Of a stretch of 64,000 bases of DNA, positions 47,247 through 60,400 are shown one piece after another. Source of the DNA: Patiria miniata (lineage: Eukaryota > Echinodermata > Asteroidea > Valvatida > Asterinidae); the NCBI RefSeq assembly GCF_015706575.1, contig NW_024037074.1:15303334-15367333 (forward strand). Reading direction: 5' to 3'. The stretch's first letter is position 1, and the number at the start of each line of letters is the position of its first letter. The notes under the pieces are model-generated. The model saw nothing but the letters and a program-made list of their open reading frames with translations, made no database searches and was not told where the DNA came from. The position numbers and the translations under genes were made by a program.

Positions 47247-50200
47247 GTCGAGGAGCCGGCCGACGCCGGCACAGGCATCCGTCCGAACCGGCTGACCAGC
47301 ATCAGTCGGGCCGCTGTGCGCGCACGCAAGTACTCGACCAGCATCAAGAAGAGAGTCCGTAAGACGGTCGATTCGTTCATCGATGGGGGAGAGCTGAATG
47401 AGGAGGTGGACCCCTGGGCTCTGACGGAGATAGAGCAGACCAGCGAACCATGGTCAGGTGAGGGCGGTATTTTATTTTTATCTAATAGACCTTGTATTTT
47501 AAGGCGAATAGGGAGCAGTGGTTGTATCACATATGCATGACTAAACCCGTACGTTTGTTATGACAAAATTGAAATAACAATGAACACATCTGAGGTACCT
47601 GCATCACATACGGTCTATGAGTTCCTCAAAAGTGGGTCCAGGCAGACGCTTGAAGTAAACGAGAGAGAATATTCACAGGGGGGAAAATTAAAACCCTGTA
47701 ACGTTACACTGGCAACCCCCCTTCACGGTGCAAGACTATACTTTAAAAACACATGCAATTTGTTAACCATCTGGCCTTGAAGTAAGTAACTAACACGATT
47801 TTAGCAGTTCCTTATACACATGTAATTAGAGAAAAACCTTGAAATTTACGTTATAAATACCCCGTCCTCTTTTCCCCAGAACTGACGACAAAGGGCAAAT
47901 TGTACCGTGTCCTGGTGGAGTGGATCGGCAAGCCTATCGCTATTCTAATCTTGCTCTACTTCTTCATCTGCTCACTGGATCTGATGAGCTCCGCCTTCAG
48001 GTTACTTGGAGGTGAGAAATAAATAGTACTAAATTACCATAATACTTTTATAAAACTATTCTAATATTTTTTATTCTATCTTTTTGTTCAAAGATCGCTA
48101 AACAAAGGTTAAAATGAATCGAGCATGGTGTAAAGAAAATGGAATCGATTCATAATGTATATTTTTTTCATACAAGCATTTTAAAATTTGGTTTTAAAAT
48201 AACGAGGACTAAATTTCAAATGAAAAATCGTAGCTTGGAATAGGCCTAATGTGCTATACCCTCGATATATAATATCCATATTTACCAGAAATTAGCATTT
48301 TAAGTTGTGTGAGCATTCAAAGCGAACTTTCAAGACACCATTTCAACGTCATTTTTTAAATTCAAAATGATATCACTGTAATTTGACATTAATTCTGGTC
48401 TTCCTAATCCCAGGGAAGGAAGCCGGGGAGGTATTTAGCGAGAGCACCCTTCTCAACAACCCCATATGTGGCTTGATGATCGGCATCCTAGCTACCGTAC
48501 TGGTCCAGAGCTCCAGCACTTCAACCTCCATCGTTGTCTCCATCGTATCAGCTGGAAGTGAGACTATATCCATTTACTTTTTCTTTCCTTTAATTCTTTC
48601 TTTATTTTTTTGTGGCCAATCGCGTTACATTGACAATAGGCATTGCCTAACTCAATGTTGCTTCAGAGTTTGAGCTTCGTTGAGAAGTGAGGCATTTCAC
48701 GTGTCATCCATCTTTATCTTAGACCTTGACTTCGAGTCGGATTTGAAATCCATGCTGATTGTGACGTCAACAGCCGATTTACGCCCAAGTATGGAAAGAA
48801 ACTTTAAGGCATTGACTGTTTCTTTTTTTCTTACATAGTTCTGCAAGTGGAGCCGGCCATTTTCATCGTGATGGGCGCCAACATCGGCACATCGGTCACC
48901 AACACCATCGTCTCTCTGGCCCAGTCCGGCAACCGAAACGAGTTCCGTCGGGCCTTCGGAGCCGCTACCATCCACGACATGTTCAACTGGCTGGCGGTGA
49001 TCTGCCTACTGCCGCTGGAGTGCGCTACTAAGTATCTGTACCACTTCACCCAGGCTATCGTCGATGGGTTAAACGTGACTACCACTGAGGGGTCCAAGGT
49101 GGAGCTACTGCGCGTGCTCACCAAACCCTTTGCCAAGAAGATCATTGACGTAAGTAGTAATATGCCACCTGTTTACTAGTGCGCATGCGCGTACAGGTGT
49201 CTGTACAGTTCATCGCCTTCAGCAATGTTCCAGCTAAATCGTGAATTCAAATCATTCGGGCAGCATACGTCAGCACGTGACATTAGAAAATGATACTTAA
49301 CGTGACTAAGTTTCTAGAATGTGTGCAGTAAGAACCCACCCCAATACACCCACCGCCAACAAACTGTTTTGTTATACAGAAATTCGATTTCCATCAAGGG
49401 TTTCCGTAACAGCATCTCAGAGGTCCACATTAGGCCCATCGTTTGCACGCGCACATAATAACAACGAGGCGTTATCCATTAGTTTCAATTACTCAAATCT
49501 ATGCTTCCCCTTCTTTCCAAAAACCCCATCAATTTAGATCGACAGTAAAGTTGTGGCCAAGATCGCTCTTGGGACGATCGATCCAAGCGAAGCCAAACTC
49601 CTCAAGGAATGGTGTAAAAAGGAGAAGATAGCGGTGCTGGCTAACACCACTATGCCGCCACCTACGGCAGCTGCAACGGCCGGGGTCGCTGGCTTTACGG
49701 AGAACCCGGGCATGGTCACGGAGTACATAGAAGTTGGAGTGGAGAGATGTGAGTATAGATGCTGGCATGTAAAGTGTAGTGGAAAACGAATGAGAACATA
49801 CTTTTTACCACTTTAAGATTATTTAATGGATGATAATTATCTTGTGGCATCGAGTTGATCTTAAGATATGAAGCAATCTTCCACGTACCTTCATTATGGT
49901 TAACTTGGCAAATTCTGGTCATTTGCTTCAGGTCATCTTGTACTTGACCCATCTGGTAAACTCGACAAAATAATCAAGTATATCATTGTTATTTTCGACA
50001 CACCAGGTTCATACCTATTTGCCAACACCGGTTTGTCTGAGAGAGGCGTGGGCGCCATTCTCCTCATCCTGACGCTCATCCTTCTATGCACATGTCTCCT
50101 CCTCATGGTCAAACTCCTCAACTCCATCTTGAAGGGCCGTATGGCAAGCGTCATCAAGCGGGTCATCAACGCCGACTTCCCCCATCCGTTCGGATGGCTG

Positions 50201-50995
50201 TCCGGTTACCTTGCTATACTGGTGGGGGCCGGGGTGACCTTCCTCGTACAGAGCAGCTCCGTCTTCACCTCGGCTCTGACTCCCTTAGTCGGTTTGGGTG
50301 TGATAACCTTGGACCGCGTCTACCCGATGACTCTAGGCTCTAACATTGGTACCACGGCTACAAGCTTGCTCGCCGCCATGGCTAGCTCAGGGGACAAGCT
50401 CAAGAATAGCATCCAGATCGCTCTATGCCACCTCTTCTTCAACATCAGCGGCATCTTGATCTGGTATCCAGTCCCCTTCATGCGTAAGGTGCCTATCTTC
50501 TTTGCTAAGGCACTGGGCAACACCACAGCCAAGTACCGCTGGTTTGCCATCTTCTACCTAATCATCATGTTCTTCTTGCTGCCGCTGTTCGTCTTCGGGA
50601 TGTCTCTGATCAGCATCTGGCTCCTGCTTGCCATTGGCCTTCCCGTCCTCCTCCTCCTCATCTTCATCGTCATCGTCAACATCTTGCAGCACAAGAAACC
50701 CGAGGTTCTCCCAAAGAAGCTCCGTACCTGGGACTCTCTGCCCCTATGGATGCACTCCTTGGCACCCTTAGACCGTCTTATCACCAGAATCCTCCATACC
50801 CTGACCCGATGCTGTCCTTGTAAGAAGAGTCCTAGCGACCAAGACAAAGATGCACTGCCTCTGCATTACAGCACAACTGGAGATTCTTCCAACGGCAATC
50901 TTGCCGTTCACTACGATGCTGTCAATCAACGTACCAGTACGTTACCACTCAACTCTTCGCACACCAATACGGAGACAAGAACCAGCGCATTTTAA
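47247..50995 (+). CDS. SLC34A: Sodium-dependent phosphate cotransporter, SLC34 (NaPi-II) family; six exons, N-terminal exon(s) missing
   Basis: Exons 47247-47457, 47880-48011, 48414-48557, 48839-49149, 49538-49748 and 50007-50995 join in frame to 665 residues and a stop. The first acceptor (GTGCAG) has an in-frame stop 22 bp upstream and no ATG, so the start lies further 5'. Both Na/Pi-cotransporter repeats carry the hallmark QSSS: LVQSSSTSTS at residue 146 and FLVQSSSVFTSALTPL at 418. GANIGTSVTN and GSNIGTTATS follow these repeats. A large loop with NVT and NTT glycosylation sequons and Cys residues lies between the repeats. The segment FGAATIHDMFNWL keeps the Asp (D209) that distinguishes electrogenic NaPi-IIa/b from electroneutral IIc. 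The C-terminus ends in TRTSAF. It imports phosphate across the plasma membrane using the sodium gradient. Confidence 0.95.
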
Positions 50996-51134
50996 TCTAC
51001 AACTTTAACATCTATCAATGTTAAAGACAGGGCCCTGTATTTAATATGGCTCTGCTAACTTCACAATTAATGGTCACCGTTCTGTGCTAACAGTGCTAGT
51101 CAATGAAAAAAGTCAGAATTTTCATCTACGTTAA

Positions 51135-51603
51135 AGGGTCCATGGAGTAAATCTTTCTTAAGAAGATATTTTGTGCAACCATGCAACCTTCTACTCCTCT
51201 TAAATGGACAACTGAGGGCGCTGTTGCTGCTATGTCATTTCAGGAAGACACTGTCTGCAGTTTAGGGGTTTTCTGTTCAAATTGTGAAATCAAAAGTTTT
51301 GAAACTTTGCCTATTGAAAACATTTGTGAGAAAATTTTGCTCAATGGCTTACTGCCATGTACTGACACAACAAGAAATCGCCAACAGAAAATATAATTTA
51401 TGACAGCGAAATATCTAAAAATTCTGGCAACTTTTTGGTACTGAAATAGCGACATGCTCATGAACGTGGTAATTCGTATTTGCATAAAAACCAAAAAGAC
51501 ATAAAAATACCCTTGAAAATGGCAAAACGAAAAATTCAAAATAGGATTAAATGAGACACAGAAGTGATTTTCCAATGATTTCCAAATACATTGCATGGGC
51601 CCT
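51135..51603. mobile_element. MITE with TTAA target site (469 bp)
   Basis: Short inverted repeats (AGGGTCCATG left, complement of AGGGCCCATG right, one mismatch) are flanked on both sides by TTAA (51131-51134 and 51604-51607). TTAA duplication fits piggyBac- or Kolobok-type elements. It sits about 140 bp after the SLC34A stop, so it is probably inside the 3' UTR. A 186-codon antisense open frame across it has no recognisable similarity and is judged to be chance. Confidence 0.6.
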
Positions 51604-52094
51604 TTAAGCGAGGATTTTTCGCGAATGGTAAGCAGGGCCATGAAATTGAGCCCTGTTGCAAACTGCATGAACATAATTCTATGATGCAAACGAGTCGACA
51701 GTGTTTCAGTGATGCACTTGAACCCAAGAAGCAACAGCGTTACAATAATAACATTATAATAGAACCTAATTATTTCGTATGTATGCGAGTTCGCAATCAC
51801 TAATTGCGTGCTCAGAGACGTACCTGAAGTGTTTTAACTCGAAAATGGTTCATGAAAATTAACCTTGAATTTTTGAATGTTGCTGTTTAAACAAAAATTA
51901 AAATTGTAAATTTGTCATTTTTGTTTTCTAAAACATTTCACTATCGACATTTAAAAACTCTATACGTAAAGTAATACACATTATTGTACCGTATTTTAGA
52001 CTATACGGGATAAGATTAGGTCTTGTGTCTTTCCTGCGAGTATTCAGTGATCCATGTTTATAAGTCGAATGCTTTATTGTAAATACATTGAGCA

Positions 52095-52100
52095 AATAAA
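52095..52100 (+). terminator. Candidate poly(A) signal for SLC34A
   Basis: AATAAA lies 1.1 kb after the SLC34A stop codon, beyond the TTAA-flanked MITE. A second AATAAA-like cluster lies at about 52208-52216. The choice is uncertain. Confidence 0.35.
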
Positions 52101-53297
52101 ATGCTTACAAAGATCTTCAATTGTTTCATATCCAGACTGTAATTATCTGTATTCGCTTGAGTTCATCACTATGGAAACATTGGTTTCATCACTATGGAAA
52201 ATACGGATAATAAAATAAACCAACCCAGGAAAACCCCTAAATGTTTAGTACTTTCGTCGACAACAAAAGTAGTTGTTCCTACGCTTTCAAAGAGAGATAT
52301 TCGAATCCACGCCGGTGCCTGCAGAATGCCAGGTGCCCCCCCCCCCCCTCCCTAAAATATAAAAAGAAACAATTCAGAAAAAGTGAAAGTTTTGAGGCAT
52401 CTTTCCTCCCCCCCCCCCCCAAAAAAAAAATGAAAGCATTGTCATACGTCAACCCGTAGCCTTGTTGATAGCGCCCTCTACGGCTATGCGGCTTGCCGGA
52501 TGAATAATCTAAATTTAGTTACGAAACAAGACTACCGAGATAGCTGTGGCACGCTATGGCAACGGATTACCACAGTCTCAAATCTAAAAAAATCCCATCA
52601 TGCAGCAGTGTACTTAACAATGGGCAAATTTATGGGCTACAGATGAGTCAATGCAGGAACAGGGTCAATTTACGTTCCATTACTTTGTGCACTGGCAAAT
52701 TTAATGGCGATTGTGCTTCGTATGCTACGCAGCGAAAATTTGTTGTAGGCCCACCTTGAATTTTTCAGAATGTTATCATCTAAATGCTTCGGTTTCATGA
52801 TGAAAAAACAGTTGAACATTTAAAAGGTTAGTGTTATTTGTAGTATAGAATAATATTGTTATGATTTGTATTAAAACAAACAGCGAATACGTTCTCCGTC
52901 AAAACCAAAAATTAGTGGACACGAACATCGTCGATTCGTGAACGTTGACATTATTTTATTGGCAGAATCAATATTGTTGGTGTGACGTTCATGAACATGA
53001 TGAACGATAGCGGATACGGGATAGGCTTGGCAGATGCTGTGGGAAGAAAACAAGTGGCAGTATTTGTGGCTTTTCTCTTCCCACAGTAGGCCTACTTACT
53101 AGTTTAAATTAAATTCTGTTTCTGTACTGTATATCAATTTGCAGGAATTGCACAGTGCAGTGGTTCATTAAAAAAAAAAATAGGGCAGCTATCAGCAGAA
53201 ACCAGTTCAAGCTATTTTTTTAAGGCTTAGGCCTATAATGTTTTGAATACCATTGTCTGAAAAACATTGTAAGATTCTAAGAAACTAATTTTGTCGG
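52101..53297. other. Intergenic between SLC34A and the palindrome
   Basis: No gene is recognised. It contains a small direct duplication (GTTTCATCACTATGGAAA-like, 52165-52201), C/A homopolymers at 52336-52430, and AT-rich sequence. Confidence 0.5.
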
Positions 53298-54363
53298 TTA
53301 GGCTTAGCTAGATCTAGTCCGAGTAACTTGGACCCAACTTATCGCCTTTTTTAACATTTGGACATGGTCTGGCGATAGTAGGGTCCAAGCCCATTCCGAG
53401 ACCTAGACAACACAGTCACTGACAGTCCCAAAAACCAACATTTTCCAACAAAAAACATCAGATTTCACCTTCAAAACGGCCTCCAAATTACTAGATATGC
53501 CACCTGAGGTACAAGTAGACATCGATAATTAAGATGGTTGTACTGAAGCTTACTTACGATCCGGAAAAAAAGTGAAATTTTCCGTTCATTTCGGAGAGCT
53601 CCCCTCGCGATCTTGAACACGTTAAATTTGCGATCGTGTTTAAAGTTTGAACGACGCGATTTCTTCTACATGCCCAGCGTACATTCGATGGTCCCCGTAT
53701 CCCGAGTGCGATTCCGTTACCGAGCGCGCGCGATGCATCGATTATGATAATGAGTAGACTGGATCACGTTTGTAAACACATGTGCATTTCAAACGATAAT
53801 AGGGAGTCGGGAACTAGCGCAGCTTTTATAGCGGGTACCAGTTCAAGCTGGTTCCGGATTCCCTTTTACAGTTCGAAATGCACATGTATGTGTTTACAAA
53901 CGTGACTCATTATCATAATCGATGCATCGCGCGCGCTCGGTAACGGAATCGCATACGGGATACGGGGACCATCGAATGTACGCTGGGCATGTAGAAGAAA
54001 TCGCGTCGTTCAAACTTTAAACACGATCGCAAATTTAACGTTTTCAAGATCGCGAGGGGAGCTCTCCGAAATGAACGGAAAATTTCACTTTTTTTCCGGA
54101 TCGTAAGTAAACTTCAGTACAACTATCTTAATTATCGATGTCTACTTGTACCTCAGGTGGCATATCTAGTAATTTGGAGGCCGTTTTGAAGGTGAAATCT
54201 GATGTTTTTTGTTGGAAAATGTTGGTTTTTGGGACTGTCAGTGACTGTGTTGTCTAGGTCTCGGAATGGGCTTGGACCCTACTATCGCCAGACCATGTCC
54301 AAATTTTTAAAAAGGCGATAAGTTGGGTCCAAGTTACTCGGACTAAGCTAGATCTAGGCCTAA
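53298..54363. repeat. 1.07-kb near-perfect palindrome (foldback-type element)
   Basis: Two arms of about 518 bp (53298-53815 and ~53850-54363) are inverted copies around a ~35-bp spacer centred near 53832. In a sampled 87-bp block the arms differ at two positions. Outer ends read TTAGGC on both arms, with CTAGATCTAG just inside. No coding sequence is seen. A TAATTTT word occurs outside both ends (53287-53293 and 54363-54369), a possible but imprecise target-site duplication. The structure fits a foldback element or long-TIR MITE. It ends 76 bp before the 5' UTR exon of the TRPM gene. Confidence 0.8.
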
Positions 54364-54496
54364 TAATTTTCACATCTCCTCACATCTCCTTTGTTCTTTT
54401 TCCATGAATAATTATGTCATTTATTGTTTTGATTGACAGTAGATTCTGAAGACAAAAAAGATCTGAGTGACACTGCCACAACCAACAAGTGACAAG

Positions 54497-57400
54497 ATGT
54501 CTGCTTCAGCTCATACCAGCGTGGCCAACCTCAAGGCCCATCAGAATAAGGTAGCACCAAATGGCTTGGTCAAGAAGGAGAAGGTCGTCAATGTCGGCAG
54601 GAAACAGAGGAAACGCAGGGGATCCATTGGTAGTTCCATCAACTTAGCTGAACCAGTGAGTAATTCTGGACTTCAGTGTTGTCAAGTTCATCCTAAGTCC
54701 GTTCATATCAAAATCCCAGTCACTTTATATCAAAAGTAACAGAGGACAGAACAATAGCAAAAGAACTGGCACAGTTCATTTGTGTCGTTTGTGACTTGAT
54801 TTGAGACGGGATGACTTGTAATGGACATGACCACATCTCTGCTGGACTCGCTCATAAAAATTGTTTCTTATATCTTTTTTCATCAAAATCCATCTATAGA
54901 AAACAGCTGGCCGGCTCTGCAAAATTTTAAGTCCAATTCTGAGGAGTCAAATCTTCAAGGATAACATATTTTATTTACTTTATTCAGTACAGTTGAATTT
55001 GTCACCATTTTTCACAGTTAAGTGGCTCCGCGGATGCAAATTATCATTTCAATGACATGGCTCACAGAAAAGGCATGTCCAGGGATTGAATGGCACATAG
55101 TTTTGAATTTATGAGAAAGAATGTAATGTCAATGTGTAATATAATCCATGTTTATGCTTTTGACTACCAAGGAAAAATTCTTTCTTCACCTCATTCATGC
55201 AAATGTAGTCGTTTATTTGATGCAGATTAAAGTACATTAACTCATCAATTCAACATTGTCATGTGTTGCTGTTTAGATCGTAATTTTTTTTGTTAAATCA
55301 TGTGTACTGTACCCGTTTGAATTTACTTGAGGTGTTTTTTTAATAAACTTTCAGCATAATTTTTCATGGATTCGTAACAACATCGGCATGAGAGAATGCA
55401 TCCGCTTCACAGAGGCACCAGTGCCAAGAGACAAGCCTGACCCCATGTGAGTATCCCAATATTAGCTTTTGTAGAGAATCAGCTTAAACAATTCTCCTTC
55501 GAGCATTGTAATCCTGTATTCACCATTGGCGATGGTATGTTGTGGGCAGACGAGGGTAAAATTACATTGTACGCTTGGTTGTTACCTTTTACTAACACAA
55601 AAAATTGATGCGTTCCGTGAATTCTGAACTATAAGTGCATTCTATGTTTAAAGAAAGAAATTGATGTGTGCAGGTTCCCTTTGAGTTATTTATATGTCAA
55701 ATTTCAACTTTGTAAATTTCATCATTGTGAATATTATTTTATTTTAGACCCGATGACCCGCAGTGCCAGTGTGGCAAGCGACGGTCCTATCACGATCCTC
55801 GCTATCAGAAGAACCATGACCCCAAGGCCAAATGGAGAGTGGACACTCACACCCATAACAGCGCCACCAACGCCTACGGGGAGATTGAGTTCATTGGAGC
55901 TGCTGGCGCTGGTCTCAGCGTTAAGCTTAGAAAGGTTGGTTTGTGTAGACATGGAGCCATTGTCACAGAGTTGATCAGGAGAAAGTACAGCTTAGCAAAG
56001 TTAGATGCTAAGCATAAATGAGCTAGGAACCAGTGATAAGCAATGTACAACAAATGGCAATCTGACTGGCGACCTGTTTTTGCTAAGCCAATATTTTCTA
56101 TGCCTAGCCAATTTTCATACGTATCGTCTCTATGAAATTGGCCCTCAGGGTCCTTTTCTCAGAAATATGCTAATTTAATGTTTCCCAAAAATAATCCGAT
56201 AAATTTCCAACAATATCCAAAAATTTTAAGTGGAACTTTATTGACTGCATTCCAGATTCCCAGGAATTTAATTCAGTTCAATTGAAGTTGATTTTATTTC
56301 ATTTCTATTTCCTCTACAGTATATTCGTGTGGATCATAAAATCCATTCACAGAAGTTGATGGAATTACTCAACGATCACTGGCATCTGGGTACTCCTAAG
56401 CTGCTCATCTCAGTCACGGGAGGAGCCAGGGACTTCCCCATGAGTAACAAGCTCAAGAATGTCTTCAGGAAGGGCCTCGTCAAGGCTGCACTCAGTACGG
56501 GTATGAAACCTGAAAAATGTATCTCCTTTATGTTAACAAATTGATTGCAGAACTATATATGAAATTGTTGAAATTATATGACTAGCACTAGCAGTAATAA
56601 TGACTTCACACTTTGTTTACATCCATGTACGTTTCCCTATTGGAGTCAGCTGGGGACGACAGCCTCCAAGTTCCCATATGAACGCATACATGTAAACAAA
56701 GCGTTACTGTGCGTGATGTCATTATGTCTCAGGCCTATTGCCAGCCGTATCCAGGTAAATCGGATGCAGCCATACATTGGCCACAATGTATTTTTTTTGT
56801 GGAGGGAGGCTTTTGTTATAGCCATCATCAGAGTCTTTGAACACATGCCTTCTCTTGTAGGTGCCTGGATCATTACTGGTGGCACCTATGCAGGAGTCAT
56901 GAAGTACGTAGGTGAAGCCGTCAGGGATTATGCCTTGCTAGGCACAGCAGCCGGCCATTCTAATGTGGTATGCATTGGCTTTGCGTCATGGGGAGCTATT
57001 GATCAACGAGACAAACTCATCGATGATAGAGTGAGTTCCCAATCCATTCATTCCTAGTCAAATCATCATCTTGTCATGTAGATGTACCGTCGCAGTGATG
57101 TTGTGTAAACCTAAAAGTAATTAACATGTCCACAAAGCCGTAGATATTTTGGGTTTGCCATCCTTAGTCTTCCAAATCCCTCACTCAGAGTTGTACCCAT
57201 GATTGCCACAAAATCCACCAGATACTTGTAAACTTTTTATTATTATTATTACTTATGTCTGGTAATGAAACCAAGGATTCCTCAAAAGCACCCCAGGCAC
57301 TGTAGCTCGCAAGCCTGAAAAAAATCCATCGAGAGGAGACAATGAGAAGAAACTACAGTTTTAGAGGTGGGAGGAAATCCCTAGAAGAATATTCTGGGGA

Positions 57401-60400
57401 AAACCCACAGAATCAGGCAGGGACTGAAAACCCAATCCGCATGTTGGCCCAGGTGGGATTCGAACCTGGGTCACAGCGGTGAAAGGCGAGGAAAGTACCG
57501 CTACCCCCACCTGACTTTTATACAGTTTTAGTCAAGCCTTCACAATTTGTGTCAATTACAAGTCCTCCAATCGCAAGTCTAGCAATAAGCTATCCAAATG
57601 ACCTATGACACAGGTTGTAGTTCATCCCCTGTTACTTGCAACCTTACTTGTGGTCAACTCATGTCTGTTTTGTTGTCTGACTTACGATTAACTTGTGATG
57701 GACTTGACAACAACTCTACCAGTTCACATTATCTCCAAGAAAAATATTGAAGCCTTGGTCTTGACGTCGATGGAAAGATGGTAGTTTACGCTATTCTCTT
57801 GTAATATTCGATCACTTCACATTGTCAGCTCCGGTAGGCTACAAAGATATTCACTTTCTATAAAAGTTCTTTGTCTTCTTTTATAGGATTACTCTGATCA
57901 TCTAGTGTCAGCTAAATATGACACAGATTCACTTCTGTCACTGCCAGGTGGTGAATTCTGTTTTGTGTTGGATCTTGCATGGAAGCATTCAACCATTTGT
58001 TTTTGCCAGTTTTACCATGCATGTCAATTTCAAGCAGTTTTTGTGTGTGTGTTCAAACGTTTGAATTATGCGGCCTAATCTATGAACATGTTGCCCTGCT
58101 CAAGTGCAAATGCCTTAAAAACAAATCGCATCAGATATAGCTCAGTATTTTGATCAGAGCGTACTGATGGGAACGTCAAGTTTCACAACCATACCAGATC
58201 TTTTCAGAACCACAAATCTTCTCAACAGAGATTCTCCAACATGGTGTTACTGTTTACACTACTGACATGCAAAGATTCAAATGTTATTTATTGGATTTTT
58301 TTTACATACCAATTTGCTTTGTTGACTGCTAATGCTCTGACGGATATATCTTGGTTGCATGCTCAAAATGTTTAATTTGTTTTATTTTATATTATTTTTT
58401 ATTGGGAGGGGACTTGACTTTTTGACAGAGACATAAATTTTCCACAGCTAAGGGCTGAGGCATTTTCATGGTGTTTTAAGATTAAGAGAGCCCTCACCAT
58501 TACCCATACAAATTATTGTCTTGTTGCATGGTTTTACTTACTTTGGAAAGTATTTGACTTCTGAATATTTAGGAGAAGAAATTGTAAGTTGCTTCATGGC
58601 TGCTGGTTGCCGATAATCTATAACTTCAGCACTAATCTGCTTGAATTCTGAACTATATATGATTTTCATCGAGAATTGAATTAACATGTTTTGAAACTAA
58701 TTTAGGTGTTGTAAAGCTCATAATTAGTCAGTAATATTAATGATTTTAGTAATTGATTATCAATGACAATACGTTTTTGTTATCATATAAATATTTTTAA
58801 ACATTTACAAAATTAACTTTCATGTGATGCATCTATTAACTATAATTCAGAGTAATGTAACAAGTTAATTTTTTTTCGCCCACACAGGGTCGATTTCCAG
58901 CTTACTACCGCATGGACACCAAGAAGCCAAAAGGGGTGCTCCTAGACCCAAACCACACCCACTTCATCCTGGCAGACAACGGTACAGAGGGGAAGTTTGG
59001 AGTGGAGATCAAACTCCGGGCCAAGATGGAGAAAGAAATCTCGGAGCAGAAAATGTCGGGCGTGGCCAGTGAGTAGCCAATCACAAGCTGGAATGGACCT
59101 TGAACATGAATTGACCAATTAAATTGCATCGTTTAGTCAGGTGACCATGGTAGCTCGGTCAAACTCAGTCACAAGCCTCTTGTACACAAACCAATGGACT
59201 GGGCTTATCGTGATCTGACCATTACAGTCAGATATTTTCCAGCCAATTTACTGTTTTTGCCAAAACAGAAAATGGGTGTGCAAAGTCAACTGTTGTACTG
59301 TAGACGAATTCAAAAATTGGTGAAGGAATTTGGCACTCTGTACTTGACACCTCACAATGGGTTGTCCTCATGTTGTTTTGACCTTGCAGTTACCATGTCG
59401 AGTTTCAACGTCTGACAATGCTCCGTCAGTTAATTCCTAATGTGTTCGTGTCTCTCCTGATAATTCTAAGTGTGATTGTTCTAAAATGAGCACTTTTAAC
59501 ATTGTTCAATGATAAAATAAGCAGCGATTTTTTTTAATTTTTTTGTAAACAATACCATTGGATTTTAACCCCTAACGTTTATTACTGACACAAAGGGCTT
59601 CCTGTAACATCCAAATTCTAAACAGTCCTTTCTTAAGCAACTGATGGAAAAGAAGCCGCCTCGTCTCCAATAAGATGGATGTAAATTGATACACGGTATT
59701 TCATTTACAGTTTAGAGATCCAACATCATTTATTTATCATTTGACCACCTTCAGATGTATCTGTGCCAGTGGTGTGTGTTGTGGTAGAGGGAGGCCCCAA
59801 CACCATAGCCACTGTCTATGAAGCCATCATGAACGGCACGCCAGCTGTCATTGTGTCTGGAACGGGAAGAGCCGCTGACATCCTGGCGTTTGCTTTCCAG
59901 AGGGCGCCATTGGTAGATAAGCTGGTCAAGGACAGTAAAGGAAACATCAAGAAGGAGTGAGCAACTTTTTTTTTTTTTTCTTTTTTTTCTTTTTGGTGGT
60001 TTTTGGGTGTTTTTTTTGCATTCCAGAGAAGAAGTTTATCAATTGTTTGTGATTCCTGTTTCTTTCACAGGAAAAGAACAGTGATCAGCGATGCGTTGTC
60101 GGTCCGCATCGCCGATATGTTGTGTAAGGAGTTTGGTGAGAAGGAGTTGGACACTCATCTGACTCGTATCAAGGAGATGCTGATGAGAAGACATCTCATC
60201 ACTGTCTATGAGCTGGGAGGGGGTACTCAACAGTACGATATTGACAGTGCCATCTTACATGCTCTCCTCAAAGGTAGGAAATCAGTGGATCTTCATTTTC
60301 AAATTTCAAAAGTTTCTAGTTGTTCATTTGGCCGACGGTTTTCCTTTTATTTGCCTTCCTATCTCACATTTCCTTCAACCCAAACACGAACACTGTTATT

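Noticed and set aside
51240-51800. Minus-strand open frame of 186 codons after SLC34A
   Set aside because: It spans a TTAA-flanked MITE and its flank, is AT-driven and hydrophobic without recognised similarity; chance is more likely.
53298-54363. Palindrome considered as an assembly artefact
   Set aside because: Arms differ at scattered positions and carry a distinct spacer, which argues for a real inverted repeat, though long reads would settle it.
57430-57514. tRNA gene on the minus strand
   Set aside because: A and B boxes are present, but no clean cloverleaf or acceptor stem could be drawn, and a SINE body and (TAA)n tail follow.
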